Source of the DNA: Mucidula mucida
Lineage: Eukaryota > Basidiomycota > Agaricomycetes > Agaricales > Physalacriaceae
Assembly (NCBI GenBank): GCA_015501055.1
Contig: JADNYV010000136.1
Coordinates: 1-64,000 of the forward strand
Direction of reading: 5' to 3'
Length of the DNA: 64,000 nt
This document shows, piece by piece, positions 41,590 to 52,479 of the stretch (the first letter of the stretch is position 1; every line of letters begins with the position of its first letter). Under the pieces are notes generated by a model. The model worked only from the letters and a program-made list of their open reading frames with translations, was not told the DNA's origin and did no database searches. A program made the translations under genes and the position numbers.

Positions 41590-42070
41590 CGCCTGGTCGG
41601 TGATTACACCGTCCAGACGAACTCGCAATCGAGGACGATCAATAGAAGAGCAGACAACGCGCATCTTGGAGGATGGTTGAACGTGCTGGACCAGCGAGGA
41701 GTTTGAACCAGGTCAGTGTTGCATCATTCTTTGCTGAGATTCTGTAGAACAATGAATGGGTCGGAATATATTTTTGAGTCGTGTTTTGCGGAAACGGTCG
41801 TTTGCGGAGGGCATCGGAGTATATGCTGGTGTCAGACGTGTATGCCGTTCATAGGTAAGACTTCATCTCTGATGCCGATGCGCGTTCTGACGTTTTGTTC
41901 AAGTAGTTCCTTTTCCAAGAATCCATATTATCACAAGTTGCCATTGAAGGACTTTGTACACCAAAGAATATGAGTCAGACTCTGCGTCTCTTTCTCAGAA
42001 CAGACGTAAGGAGAAAGGACACTAGGACAGATAACAACAAAGTCTGCGACAACGCAAAAACTTGATGTCG
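41590..42070 (+). repeat. Shortened PRE4 remnant and right-arm-only segment
   Basis: Bases 41590-41730 mirror the outer parts of the left-arm fragment at 32080-32530, with the middle missing; GGTGATTACACCGTC and the GCGCATCTTGGAGGATGG piece remain. Bases 41740-42070 have no counterpart in the left arm but resemble 40650-40890 of the same arm (GTCGTTTGCGGAGGGCAT, TATCACAAGTTGCC, AACAGACGTA-GGAGAA). They are therefore another diverged tandem unit, lost from the left arm. Confidence 0.55.
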
Positions 42071-42540
42071 GCCTCCTGGACTACCTGATTTCGTGAGAGC
42101 TCTTCTATTTGGTTTGTTGTCTCGCCGGTGATGGAGCCCGAGTCTTGTTCCCTTACAAGCACAAGGCTGCTGGACTGACATTCCCTATAGCACTAAACAC
42201 GAATTCCCATAGACAGCTCAGCGTGCATTTGGCATCATGAATGGGGCTTTGTCTTGCTTGACATATTGCTCCGTGGCGGGTCACATAGGTTCGAGCTTTA
42301 TTGTTTTATCTCTTAATTTCATCCTCCGACACAGAGAACAATAAGCTGCGATGTCTGTGGGGACGCTTGCTCTGATCTCATCACCAATCATTCTATTCAC
42401 AAGTGGCCTTCATCCAAAGCGGTTTACAGGCCTCATGGCTGCACCTTGTGTTAGTTTTGGACAAGAGGTATACCTCTATATAAGCTGGGAAACGTGTATA
42501 GTAACATGCAAACATAAACACCTCTCTCTAACTTCTGGAT

Positions 42541-43682
42541 ATGCCGTATGCCCCTCAACGTTCTCAGTCTGCTCACCCCGACTGGAATACTGCGCAAGGC
42601 ATGTCTCAGTACTATCCATCGTTTCTTCTGGAGAATCAGAGTAACTATGAAGCCTTTCGCCGAGATATTTCGTGGCTAGGAGCTTTCTGCGATGATATCA
42701 TCAGAGATCTCACTGCGAAAGGTTATACTTGCCGCCTGGATGACAGCAATCTTGCTTCTTCTTCCTCAAGTTTGACGCAGCAGACTCATTGGACTTCTCC
42801 CTCCACCTCACCCCCCTCATTGTTTGAAAACCTTCAGGTGTCCGGTACACCAGAGAGTGATCCTCTGAGGCTCATTTGGCCGCCTACCATCTACTCCTGC
42901 TTGCCAGCCTAGTCCGACATCATCGAGATCACAGTATGGCCACTCTCCGCACGACAACGCCTCTTTTGCAAGTCCAGCGGCAGATATCTCTGAAGAGTAC
43001 AACATTAGACCGTTCCTCTCTCGCAGCTCGCACGCGTCTAGCACGTATAATGACTCTCACTCTCAGTCCACTCGCGGGGCCTGCCTTCTCGCTCAGTCTA
43101 CCCAACAAATTTCTAATTTCCAATCGACACTGCGACATGGATCTGAATTCAATGGCATTGCGAGGCCTCGAGGGCCATCACCTCCAAGAAGAGCAGCTCA
43201 ATCAGTGCCACCTCCAGCATCCAGCTCTTCAGCTGTGACCAGTCATCCCATTTCTGAAGTTCCATTGCTGGAGCCGTACTGGGTGCTCAGACTTCTAACC
43301 TACAAGGATATGCGGAACCAGTCCTCGGGTTTCGCTGGCGAGATCTTCTACGACATGGTGTATGTAGCTGTTACTCCCGAACCAGACCCATCATGGATAA
43401 ATGACCTTGCGGATCTAACAGGGTAAGCTTGTCAATTTCTATTTGCTTGTAGTTGTTCAGTGTTTGTAGCCAAGAGTCTCAACTTATCACGAAATGGTTC
43501 AAGAATCGTCAGAAGCGCCGTCTCAGTCTCAGGAACAGCGAGTGCATGAGACTCAGTAACTCTACTTCCATTAGAACAGGAGCAAAGCACTTTCTGAGCT
43601 CGGGAACATTCCTCCAGTGCATTCGATCCCATCTTCGTGATTTGATGGGCAAGATTCACTCGGACCCGGATGATGTCTATTG
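42541..43682 (+). pseudogene. Homeodomain transcription factor, right copy
   Basis: Starts MPYAPQRSQSAHPDW, nearly identical to the left copy. An 8-base loss near 42888, relative to the left copy, shifts the frame inside the Ser/Pro linker, so the long reading ends at 42910-42912. The homeodomain itself is intact: EPDPSWINDLADLTG at the end of exon 1 (to 43422), an intron 43423-43469, then QESQLITKWFKNRQKRRLSL, with the conserved W, F, N and R of helix 3. The frame closes at 43680-43682 (DPDDVY, stop). The DNA-contacting helix is better preserved here than in the left arm, but the full-length protein cannot be made without a frameshift correction. Confidence 0.68.
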
Positions 43683-43969
43683 ATGCTGTATGTAGTACTT
43701 ACTTATTGTTACTTATCCCACCGTGTTTCTCTCACAATAGTGAAATGCATCTCCTTAACTACTGGCCGAACCTTGCGTCGCTGTTATTGTCCTTGGTTGA
43801 TTGTTTTCAGGCGTGGAGGGCAATGGAATGTTGGCTTGATGGCATAGCACTCGGATCCAATGCTTCTTAAAACGTGCCCGTACAGCAATAGAACCGTATC
43901 TTCTCAACTTGCTATACGCCACATTGGACACCTTCATACTATCCTTCTTGGACAGAAGTATTCTGCATA

Positions 43970-46937
43970 ATGGCCACGGCGGCATCGAAGTCATCCACCA
44001 AAGCGACTCTACCAACTGACTTACCTCCTGATGCCCCCATACAATCCGACCAGGACGCGAACCGGAAGCCAATGAACACGGTCTCTGCGCCCTCCTACGT
44101 ACCGGGATATGGTATGAGCTGTTTCTGTTGCTGGTATCAGCGCTTATCCAGTCAACAGGAATGAACGACCGGTATGACTACAAACAAAAGTACCCTCCCG
44201 ACAAAGAATACGAAGAGATGTCCCCAACTTCTAGGCTCTGGAAGACCTACGAAGACAAAGCCGGCAAGTACGACCTTGAACGTGTTGCCGATTGGCGGGA
44301 TGGCCTCGACATCCTTCTCGTCTTTGTGAGTTGCTGCTGTTATCTGCCGCCGGCAAATCTGACCCTGTATGACAGGCCGCCCTCTTCTCCGCTGTCGTGA
44401 CCACCTTTGTCTCCTAAACATGTCAGAATCTCCAAGTGGATTACGCGGAAGTCACGGTGTCCATCATGCTCCAATCACTCAATGTCCAGCATGCCATCCT
44501 CGACGCACTCCAGAACCACACTGTACAGGCGATACCTCCCGTACCTGTGTCGCCCTTCGCATTTCAGTCCAAGCCGTTGGATCTTTGGGTCAATGCCCTC
44601 TGGTTTACGAGTCTGGGTCTCAGTCTTACCACTACGTTGATTGCGGTGCTCGCAAAACAATGGATTCACCAATACCTGTCCATACCTTCTGGCACTCCTC
44701 TCGACCGATCGTGCATCCGACATTACCGATTCAGTGCACTACAAAAGTGGCACGTCTCGTTAATCATTGGATTCCTTCCTGTTCTGATGCATCTCGCATT
44801 GGGATTGTTCTTTGCAGGGCTCGTGATCTATCTCTGCTCCCTCAGCATTGCAATCGCTGTAGATATGGGATGCATTGCATGTGCCGCATACGGAATGTAC
44901 TTTTCATGCAATTTACTGCCCCTGTTCCATCCCGATTGTCCGTATAAGACGCCGCTTTTGTTATATGGATATCGACTTCTCAACGCCCTGCGTCGGCACA
45001 GGCACCTGGTTAGTTTTAGTCGCATCAGAGCAAATCCTCCATCGCTCGACTCTATTCCAGAGTCGCTAAAGGAATATGAGCACGACGGAGTCACGAAATC
45101 CGCACCAGCCGTAGATTCTGCTGCCATTGTCTGGTTGTACAACACAACATCGAACACTTCAGTGCAGAGCATTGTTCTCCAGGCGTTGAGCAGTCTTCCG
45201 TTGGAATTGATACTGATAGTCGGCGACCCCACTGCCGGGATTAAACATATCCTGACAGCCATCAATGCCGCTCACAGCTTGGATCTACCGATAGACACTA
45301 ACAACCACCTGCAGCGTGCAGCCATACGCTTCTGCGGTTATGAGACTATCTCCAGCAACGCGTATAGTTTTCATCGAATTGATCCGCTGTCTTCCATCAA
45401 AGCCATTGAACATAACTTGCGCGACAGTATGCAAGACTCGCCATTGTGGCCCAGGTGCGATGTCTTATTATGGGGGAAGCTATTCAAGAATGCATTATGT
45501 CTCGGTATCGGCTGGCTGGGCATCAGTCACGATGTGCCATCTCAGTCATGGTGCACTCTTCTTCGACACGTCGCATTTCACCACTTTTGCGCGCTTTCAG
45601 ATTGCTCCGTTGATGACAGTTCTCCCAGGCCTGAGCTATACACGTTCTGGATGCCACCCACGACTGACTGGCCCAAGCTTGCCGTGAACAGCTACGACAT
45701 TGGAACCAATGGGACAACGACGAGCCTCTCTATAGCTCTGTCGGAGAACATGCATCCGTCCTTTATAAAATGGTTGCTACATGTTGGGTTTCCCCGGTTC
45801 AAATGTTCTACTGAGGACTACACGGAAAATCTTCCCGATGATATTTTCCTCGTTCTTGCCATGTTACAAACTCCCGCAATACAGCACAGTTCCTCGCTTC
45901 ACGCAGCTTGGTTTGGCGATCGTCACCAGTCCTTATTCCGCTTGGTTCTGAACGTTGTTGAGGGCTACTCTGTCAACCGCATGCTGGATGGCAGGCATCG
46001 GGATGCCAATATTGATCTTGCTGCTATCATTGCCTTGCAGAAGGTTGTCAAGTCAGATGCTTTCGTACGAACGGATATTTTCTTGCCGGAAGATAAAGAC
46101 TCAATTCTGGAGCTTCTTTTCCAAGGCGTAACTCGACGTATCGACCTCTATGGAAGTCAGAGCCATGATTTTACGTGGCTTACTCCCGATGTTGGCGAAT
46201 GCATCTTGCAGGTGCTGTTTGCTTCCGCGTCAGCAATGGATATCTTAGAGATTCTTGTCGACATCTGCCATTACCTCCTGTCATCGCTCCTGTACGCTCC
46301 GTGGAATCTAGCAACACTCAAGACGATATATTCTACCCTGATAAAGCGACAGTGGCTGGAAGGAATCACGACAACCTTGACCTTGGCTTCGGATGATCCA
46401 CAGTCTAGCATTACAGACAACGATAGAAGTTGCGATCCTCTACACATATGGACCAGAGCCTTCACTTCATTCCAAGCATCCTTGTATATCGACGGCCTGA
46501 CTGTCCTTGAAGCAGAAGCCCCCAACCTATTCAAATTGGCGCTCTCAAACCTCTGTCAGGCTACCAACTTGTCGACAATGTGCAAAATGCTTCTCATGGG
46601 CGATATCGACACTCAAGCTAGATTATGGAAGCTGGCTGCGCTTGTCAATCTGCCAGTTGATGGATGGGATCCTTCCTTCGCCGACTTTTGTATCTTTGCC
46701 AAGTCGCCGGCGGTACTTCGACTTCATACTGATACCGTTCATTTGGTTTTGAAAGGCATCGGTTGGAAGGAGCCTGTTTTCCTTGTCAGCCAAGAGCTAC
46801 CGGGCGTCGCGGCTCGCTTTGTACAGGACGTGCGGCGCGGGCACTTCACACCGCCGAACTATCAAGGCGCCGAAGTTAAGACGGTAGTAAGTGGCTCTGT
46901 TCCCCGTGAGATCCTGTTAATCATCGAGCCTTTGTAA
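43970..46937 (+). pseudogene. DUF6535 membrane protein, right copy, single nonsense codon
   Basis: Exons 43970-44111, 44159-44325 and 44376-46937 join in frame to 956 codons interrupted by one stop, TAA at 44415-44417, where the left copy has CAA (Gln in FVSQTCQNL). Domain features: MATAASKSSTKATLP at the start, LWKTYEDKAGKYDLERVADW, then the membrane part LWFTSLGLSLTTTLIAVLAK and VSLIIGFLPVLMHLALGLFF. Two or more helices at about residues 205-300 and a long helical C-terminal region of some 600 residues follow. DUF6535 is known to me as an agaricomycete-expanded domain of unknown function. Everything after the stop is open for 840 codons, so the nonsense change is probably recent. Reinitiation or readthrough is possible but not shown. 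Confidence 0.82.
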
Positions 46938-46956
46938 GACACCTGGAGCGCATCGT

Positions 46957-47735
46957 ATGTGGCAACCCGGCCACAGAGAGGAGTATAGGCGACAGTGGAT
47001 CCAGATAAACGCCCACAATCCTACGGACCCCCGACAACGTGAATACCTAGAGCAGGCTCAGAGATGGTATCCACTTATAAGTGTTCTGCCAGCTGACGGT
47101 GGAGCTGGCCAGGCTGTTCCTTGGTAGTATGGTGACAACGATGACGGTCGTGTATAGGAGATAATTTTGAGATATGATGTCTTCTTTATGTCTTGCGGAG
47201 ACGCGTCGGCGCTCGTCATCGGCAAGAATTAATTGAACTGTCAACGCCGGAAGGTTGGTACGCGTTTGAAGTCACTCAGTTTAAACGAAAAGGTGGATGA
47301 TGAGGCGCCTGTGTACCTGGACAAGCAGGACGCACTGTATTCATGATCGTGTCTACAGCCTGAGATGGAATGCATCGACAAAAGGATGAGGTTCATTCAA
47401 CGCTGTGAGGAGGAAATCATAAGCGACTTCGACAGGTGAGATACAACTCACCGCATGCCATATTGTCTCAGTCGATGTTGCGAGGACATAAGATATGTAT
47501 GCGGAAGGATCGTACTACCATGGTCACGGACGCGCATGACTTCATTAAACGACGTGCCGGTAGAAGAATGAATGGCGAACTGCCTTCGACTCGTCGAAAT
47601 AGGAAGGCGAGGCGCAGGATTCTACGTGCGGCCAACAAAACTGAGGATTTTCCAAGCGGAGTCGCCAGGACACTTGGCAGCCATCATATTGAAATGACAG
47701 AAATTGTCCAAGTTCTGCTTTCTAAGAATATATGA
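46957..47735 (+). CDS. Small unknown gene of the right arm
   Basis: Right-arm counterpart of 26213-26971, starting 20 bases after the DUF6535 stop with MWQPGHREEYRRQWIQINAH. The following sequence has the same early TAG, and has further indels around 47425-47500, where the left copy reads SDFIRDVCTRIVLHQ. No protein can be assembled in full. Function unknown. Confidence 0.28.
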
Positions 47736-48252
47736 TATGTCGGTCGTTCATATATGTACTACGTCAATACTTAGAGCCTATGTGCGTCCCACTGATCTGA
47801 TGATGTGCGCTCGAGGTCTTCCCTTGTCGCGAAACTGGAACAAGGATGCGCCAACGAGAACGCCCATATTGACCAGATACTAATCTCCTGTGTCGAGCAA
47901 CAAGCGAGAAGGCAAGAGTCAAATGTGAGAAAATATCGCGGATGTGCTTGGACGACTTCATGTGGCGCTAAGAACGCGAACTTCTGCTGGATTCCTACCA
48001 ATTCAAAAGGCTGTTCTCGCAGGAGATGTATTTAGAGCGCCCCTACTAGAGAGAGACCTGATGAAATCGGCACGTCGGCAGCAACGAGCCCGGCAATGTC
48101 GAAACACGGAAAGGGGGAAGACGGAGCGAGTCGAATGATCTAATTTAACAGAAGAAGGGATACGATAGATACATAAAAGTATACATGAATGATGAAATGT
48201 ACCTTGAAATACAAAGACAGAGAAACGCAACGAGGGAACTTGAAGAATTATT

Positions 48253-50086
48253 CTACGACGAGTCCACATCTACGCAACCCGTCGGGATCATTGAACCAGT
48301 ACGAGAAAACACTCACCATAGTTCAAGGCCATATGATATACCCCATCGTAAAACCCATCCAAATCCGAGTCGACTTCCAGCGGCAACAACACCTCATTGG
48401 CAGGTCCCCGAGTCGGTGAGACATAGACATAGGTAACTCTTCTAATCCCCCGCTCCTCGAGCCAAGCCTTCGATACATTGCTTGCGATACTTGCCTGGAA
48501 GACAATAGCATGCCCCACTTTATCCACAAAAAAGCCTGAGAAAACAAAGGTTCGCCGATGAGGGTGGTAGTATACCCCCACGGAGAAGGGCTCGTCAACA
48601 GACCACTCGAGGAACTGGCGCTGCGGTACCGACACCAAAATTGAGTGAGTGCCCGATGGGGCGTTATCCTCTATGGTGATTCCTTTGCAAGCGACAAGGA
48701 ATTTTGGTGTTTCCTCCGCAATCCGCCAGGTCCGATTCTCATTCTTGATCATCCGCCGCAATGTCCAGGACCCACCATTAGTGATACGCTGGTGATAGAT
48801 CCCGTCAAACATATACACAGCCAGAGCCCTAGGACCAGGACTGCGTGAAGCCAGATTGTAGTGAAACCACTTTTTCTGTCCTTCCCCATAGTCTTTGGCT
48901 ATATGACTGAAAAGCCTGTCAAGAATATATTGGCTAGGAGAATCAACCTTCCAAACTGTTCGCTTTCTGCTACTGATAGGGAAGAATGATAAGATGAGAG
49001 GACTAGTCGACTCTGGGACAAATGAAGATGGGGAGTCACCACTGCTGCAGAGGCGCTTGCTGGAATCGGGCTGGAGACGGTTGAATGCGCGATTCAGGTG
49101 CGCCTCAAAGTCTTCCATGCGGTGCGCGAAAGAGTAGGCGTCCCGGGCAGAGCCTCCATAGAGCTGATGAAACTTAGCCAACTGTGTCTCATCGCCAATA
49201 CGGCGCTTGGCATCCTGGCATTGGCGTCTGTAAAATCAGTTAACGACAATGCGCCTATCCGCAATCCAAAGAATCGCACGCAGCAATAAGCTCCCCACAA
49301 TCCCACGGCTTCATCACAAAGTAGCGAGTGTCCGCAACCTTTGGCATCCAGTCCATGCTTCCGATTCCAGCCTGGAGTATGAAGCGACGACTCTCCACCA
49401 AAGGCACGGGAACCGAAGCACAATCCGAATTGGAATCAACCAAGCACCAGGTGTCCGTGGGGAGCAGTTCCCGGAAGATAGCATCATCCATGTTGCTTAT
49501 ATTGATATTATAGCCTTTTCCCTCTTTCCACAAAAGTGCGGCGGAGGGCGAGTGAGATATATAGAGTGGGAAGACCAGCTGCACTTCTGAGGTGAAGAAG
49601 TGCTCGAAGAAAATAGGACTTTCCTGTTATTGAAGGCTCAGCCCGAGTTCATGAGGACCGAAGGCTGGACTGGACTGACTGATGCCGGGAAGGCCGGTGA
49701 GAACTACGCCACTACTTGAGGCTGTGACCCCCGCTTGTCCAAGGAAGGGATTCGGATATTCATTGAGACCAGACAAAGACGGCGCAGAGATCACACCGAG
49801 GTGCCGGGTGCAGGCACTTCGTCTAGCCAGTTGCTTAGATCGTCATCTTTGACATCTGTAATATTTCCTGGGGCCTTTCATTCTTGGGAGATGAGTAGAA
49901 AACGGAGGAAGGAACCCACCTGTCGTTCCCCATCCACTGTAAGAGCCCGAGGATGATTTCGTGGAATTCCTGTCAATCATGATAGTCGAGGGAATAGTAG
50001 GATCCATAGGTCCATATGTTGAGCCACTCGTTGCGGCTTTGCGGGCTTGTCATATAGTGGATTGTGTACGATGTACGTCCCTGCAT
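48253..50086 (-). pseudogene. CRN/RHS-like P-loop paralogue B (broken N-terminus)
   Basis: Mirror copy of paralogue A. Against A, one base is missing shortly after the MQG start (near 50075), one near ATGATTGACAGG (about 49975), and one near 49865 (CAGGAAATATTAC against CAGAGTAATATTAC), so the first exons cannot be read through. The last base before the P-loop intron, near 49690, is A instead of G, turning the GIGKS motif into GIRKS if spliced normally. The second half is well preserved: DTWCLVDSNSDCAS, YFVMKPWDCGELIAA and HQLYGGSARDAYSF, through to the same C-terminal exons. A functional NTPase is unlikely. Confidence 0.72.
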
Positions 50087-50569
50087 GGGTGTATGTAGGT
50101 AAGAAAGATCGAGGGTGAGGTTAGGGTTTGTATTCGCTTCAATCTCCAAGCTTCAAGGCTCCATCTATACTGTGCTGATTTGTCCAAGATGGCATACCAC
50201 GAATGCTTTTCATTTCGAAGACTCTGGAGAAGTAGATATGTTCCTACATGCAACTTCCTCTATCCAAATCATCTCACGCCACATTACGCCACACACCAAC
50301 TCCTCCTCTTGTTCATCAGTGCCAAGTCTGTACCTACAAATCCTCTTCTACTCAACACAACGCCCCTTCAGATGCCGCTTTGAAGCCTACGGTACCAAAA
50401 AACTCGCGTATCGGGACAATTACCAGAGTAATCGGCGATGACCTTCCATCAACAAAGATGTAGTAGGACGGGCGACACGGAGCAAACTGTTCAGCGCGAC
50501 GAGCAGAAAATGCAACACACTGTTCCGTCTGTTCGAAGAAGAGATGCGATTTGAATAGGGAAACTCATG

Positions 50570-50770
50570 ATCACAGCATGGGTCGTGTTCGGTTCCAGTC
50601 ACTCCATTCGTTGATGACTCCACCGTGAGTATACGTGTCGGGCCAAGACGTGAGATCGGCAAGCAGCTAAGTGCATGATCACAGAATAGGTAGTCATAAT
50701 ACTGTGCTATCAGAAACGACCTGCCGGGCCAGTGATCGTCAAGTTCGTCTGTCTCCTACCAATTCATAGT
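50570..50770. repeat. Third, diverged copy of an arm-end repeat
   Basis: This segment resembles the inner ends of both arms (33840-34080 and 40045-40300). CACTGTGCTATCAGAAACGACCTGCCGGGCCAGTGATCG here corresponds to the sequence around GAAGCAACCTGCCGGGCCGG there, and GTCGGGCCAAGACG to TTAGGCCGAGACGAG. It lies about 300 bases outside the outer end of the right arm, so the element was present at more than the arm sites. It codes for nothing visible. Confidence 0.5.
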
Positions 50771-51192
50771 CAATCCTTCGTCAGAGATTCAACAACGCTT
50801 TGAGGATTCAGAAAACGTGATTGGTGCATACTCGGTTTTGGAGAAATCCGCCCATCGGTCTTCACCATTAGACTCCCATCTCGGGAACACTAGAGAACTT
50901 ACGGTGCAGCTCTTGGTGCTCGAGAGACGAGTATGAAAACAAGCTATATGGTCCAAGCGATACCGATCAGCACGCGCCAGGCACGCTGTTGCTCAGATAA
51001 TTGTTAGCCACACACGAATTGGCAAGCCGTTCTTAGTCAACCAGAAAACGCAAGTGGCATTCGTCTAAGTGAGATTGAATTGTTCGGGTAGAATACAGGC
51101 AACGGGTTGTACAAATCATCATGGGGCATAAGTTAACCTGTAAGCGATGAGTAAAAGCTCCTTGCGAAATCAAATTGTGTACATGGATTGTG

Positions 51193-51708
<516 letters not shown>

Positions 51709-52479
51709 TATGTAGATGTAGATGAGAGAGTTGGGGAAGTAGACGTGGAGTGGCAGATGATGAGGTGTGGTTAAGAGTAGGGTGCCGTTTGTTGATTGAT
51801 GTTATGTGGTGAGGGCTTCGCACGTGACCTGACGCGACTCCGAGTCTCCGACGTTGATTCCACGGTCGCGGGCAAGTTCTGAACACGGCATCCCGCCGTA
51901 GACTTGCGCGCTAGAATCGCTACCATCATAATTCCCAGGTTTTAAGGTAAGTGTCCCGTTGCATCCCGTCAGTTCCTTACAGGCAGGGTTTATGACCAGT
52001 CTAGCGCATTGCTTCGGTGGTGTGTAGCCCGTCTTGAGTGATACATAGGGAGAAAAATCCTCACAGCGGACAACTGGATAACATCACTACCGGCAGTGCT
52101 CAACAAGCTTTGGTCGGCAGCGCTAGTGTGATTGACGCCTCCAAATGGCCCCAAAAATTGGCGCATGATCACAGCATCTCTGGCCTTGCAAGTACTACTG
52201 TGCTTTCTTTTCTTATTTTCTACCTTGTGTAATGGTTGAACGATTCCAGCGCGGTGATTGAAAAATGCTTCCGATCATGTGCCCGTGTTCAACGACTTGC
52301 CTTTCACGACCATGGCGCCAAAAAGAAAAAGCACGTCTGCCTCTGCTTTGATGATGCGAAAGCTAACTTTGTCTTAGTCCCACGTGTTCGGAGCCAGATG
52401 GCGGTAAGTAGTCTCTTCTTGATTAGCCGCCCGTTCTCAACTTGTCTTCCTTCCCTGTCCTGCACCAGCCCCAGAAAGA
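51709..52479. promoter_or_regulatory. Divergent intergenic region between H4 and the sacsin-like gene
   Basis: About 770 bases between two divergent start codons. It should contain the H4 promoter on the left and that of the large gene on the right. An open frame at 52236-52479 runs into the sacsin-like gene upstream of its chosen ATG; part of it could be coding if the gene starts earlier. No histone-type regulatory element could be assigned by eye. Confidence 0.4.

Larger units (their letters stand above)
40043..50305 (-). repeat. Right arm of the inverted duplication
   Basis: Reverse-complement counterpart of 23445-34083. It is about 380 bases shorter overall and has private differences: roughly 320 bases at 41740-42070 have no left equivalent, and about 300 bases of the left arm's proteasome fragment are missing here. 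Gene order read left to right is homeodomain gene, DUF6535 gene, small unknown gene, P-loop paralogue B. Confidence 0.93.

Noticed and set aside
30242..43682. Mating-type A locus
   Set aside because: The homeodomain genes are copies of one gene and no usual flanking genes (mitochondrial intermediate peptidase, beta-fg) are seen. The spacer holds PRE4 instead.
44415..44417. Programmed stop-codon readthrough in the DUF6535 gene
   Set aside because: No recognisable readthrough context, and the sister copy has CAA. A simple C-to-T change explains it.
23445..50305. Inverted duplication as an assembly mirror artefact
   Set aside because: The arms differ by many substitutions, several 8-base losses and 300-base indels, and carry different disabling mutations. 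A mirror artefact would be identical.
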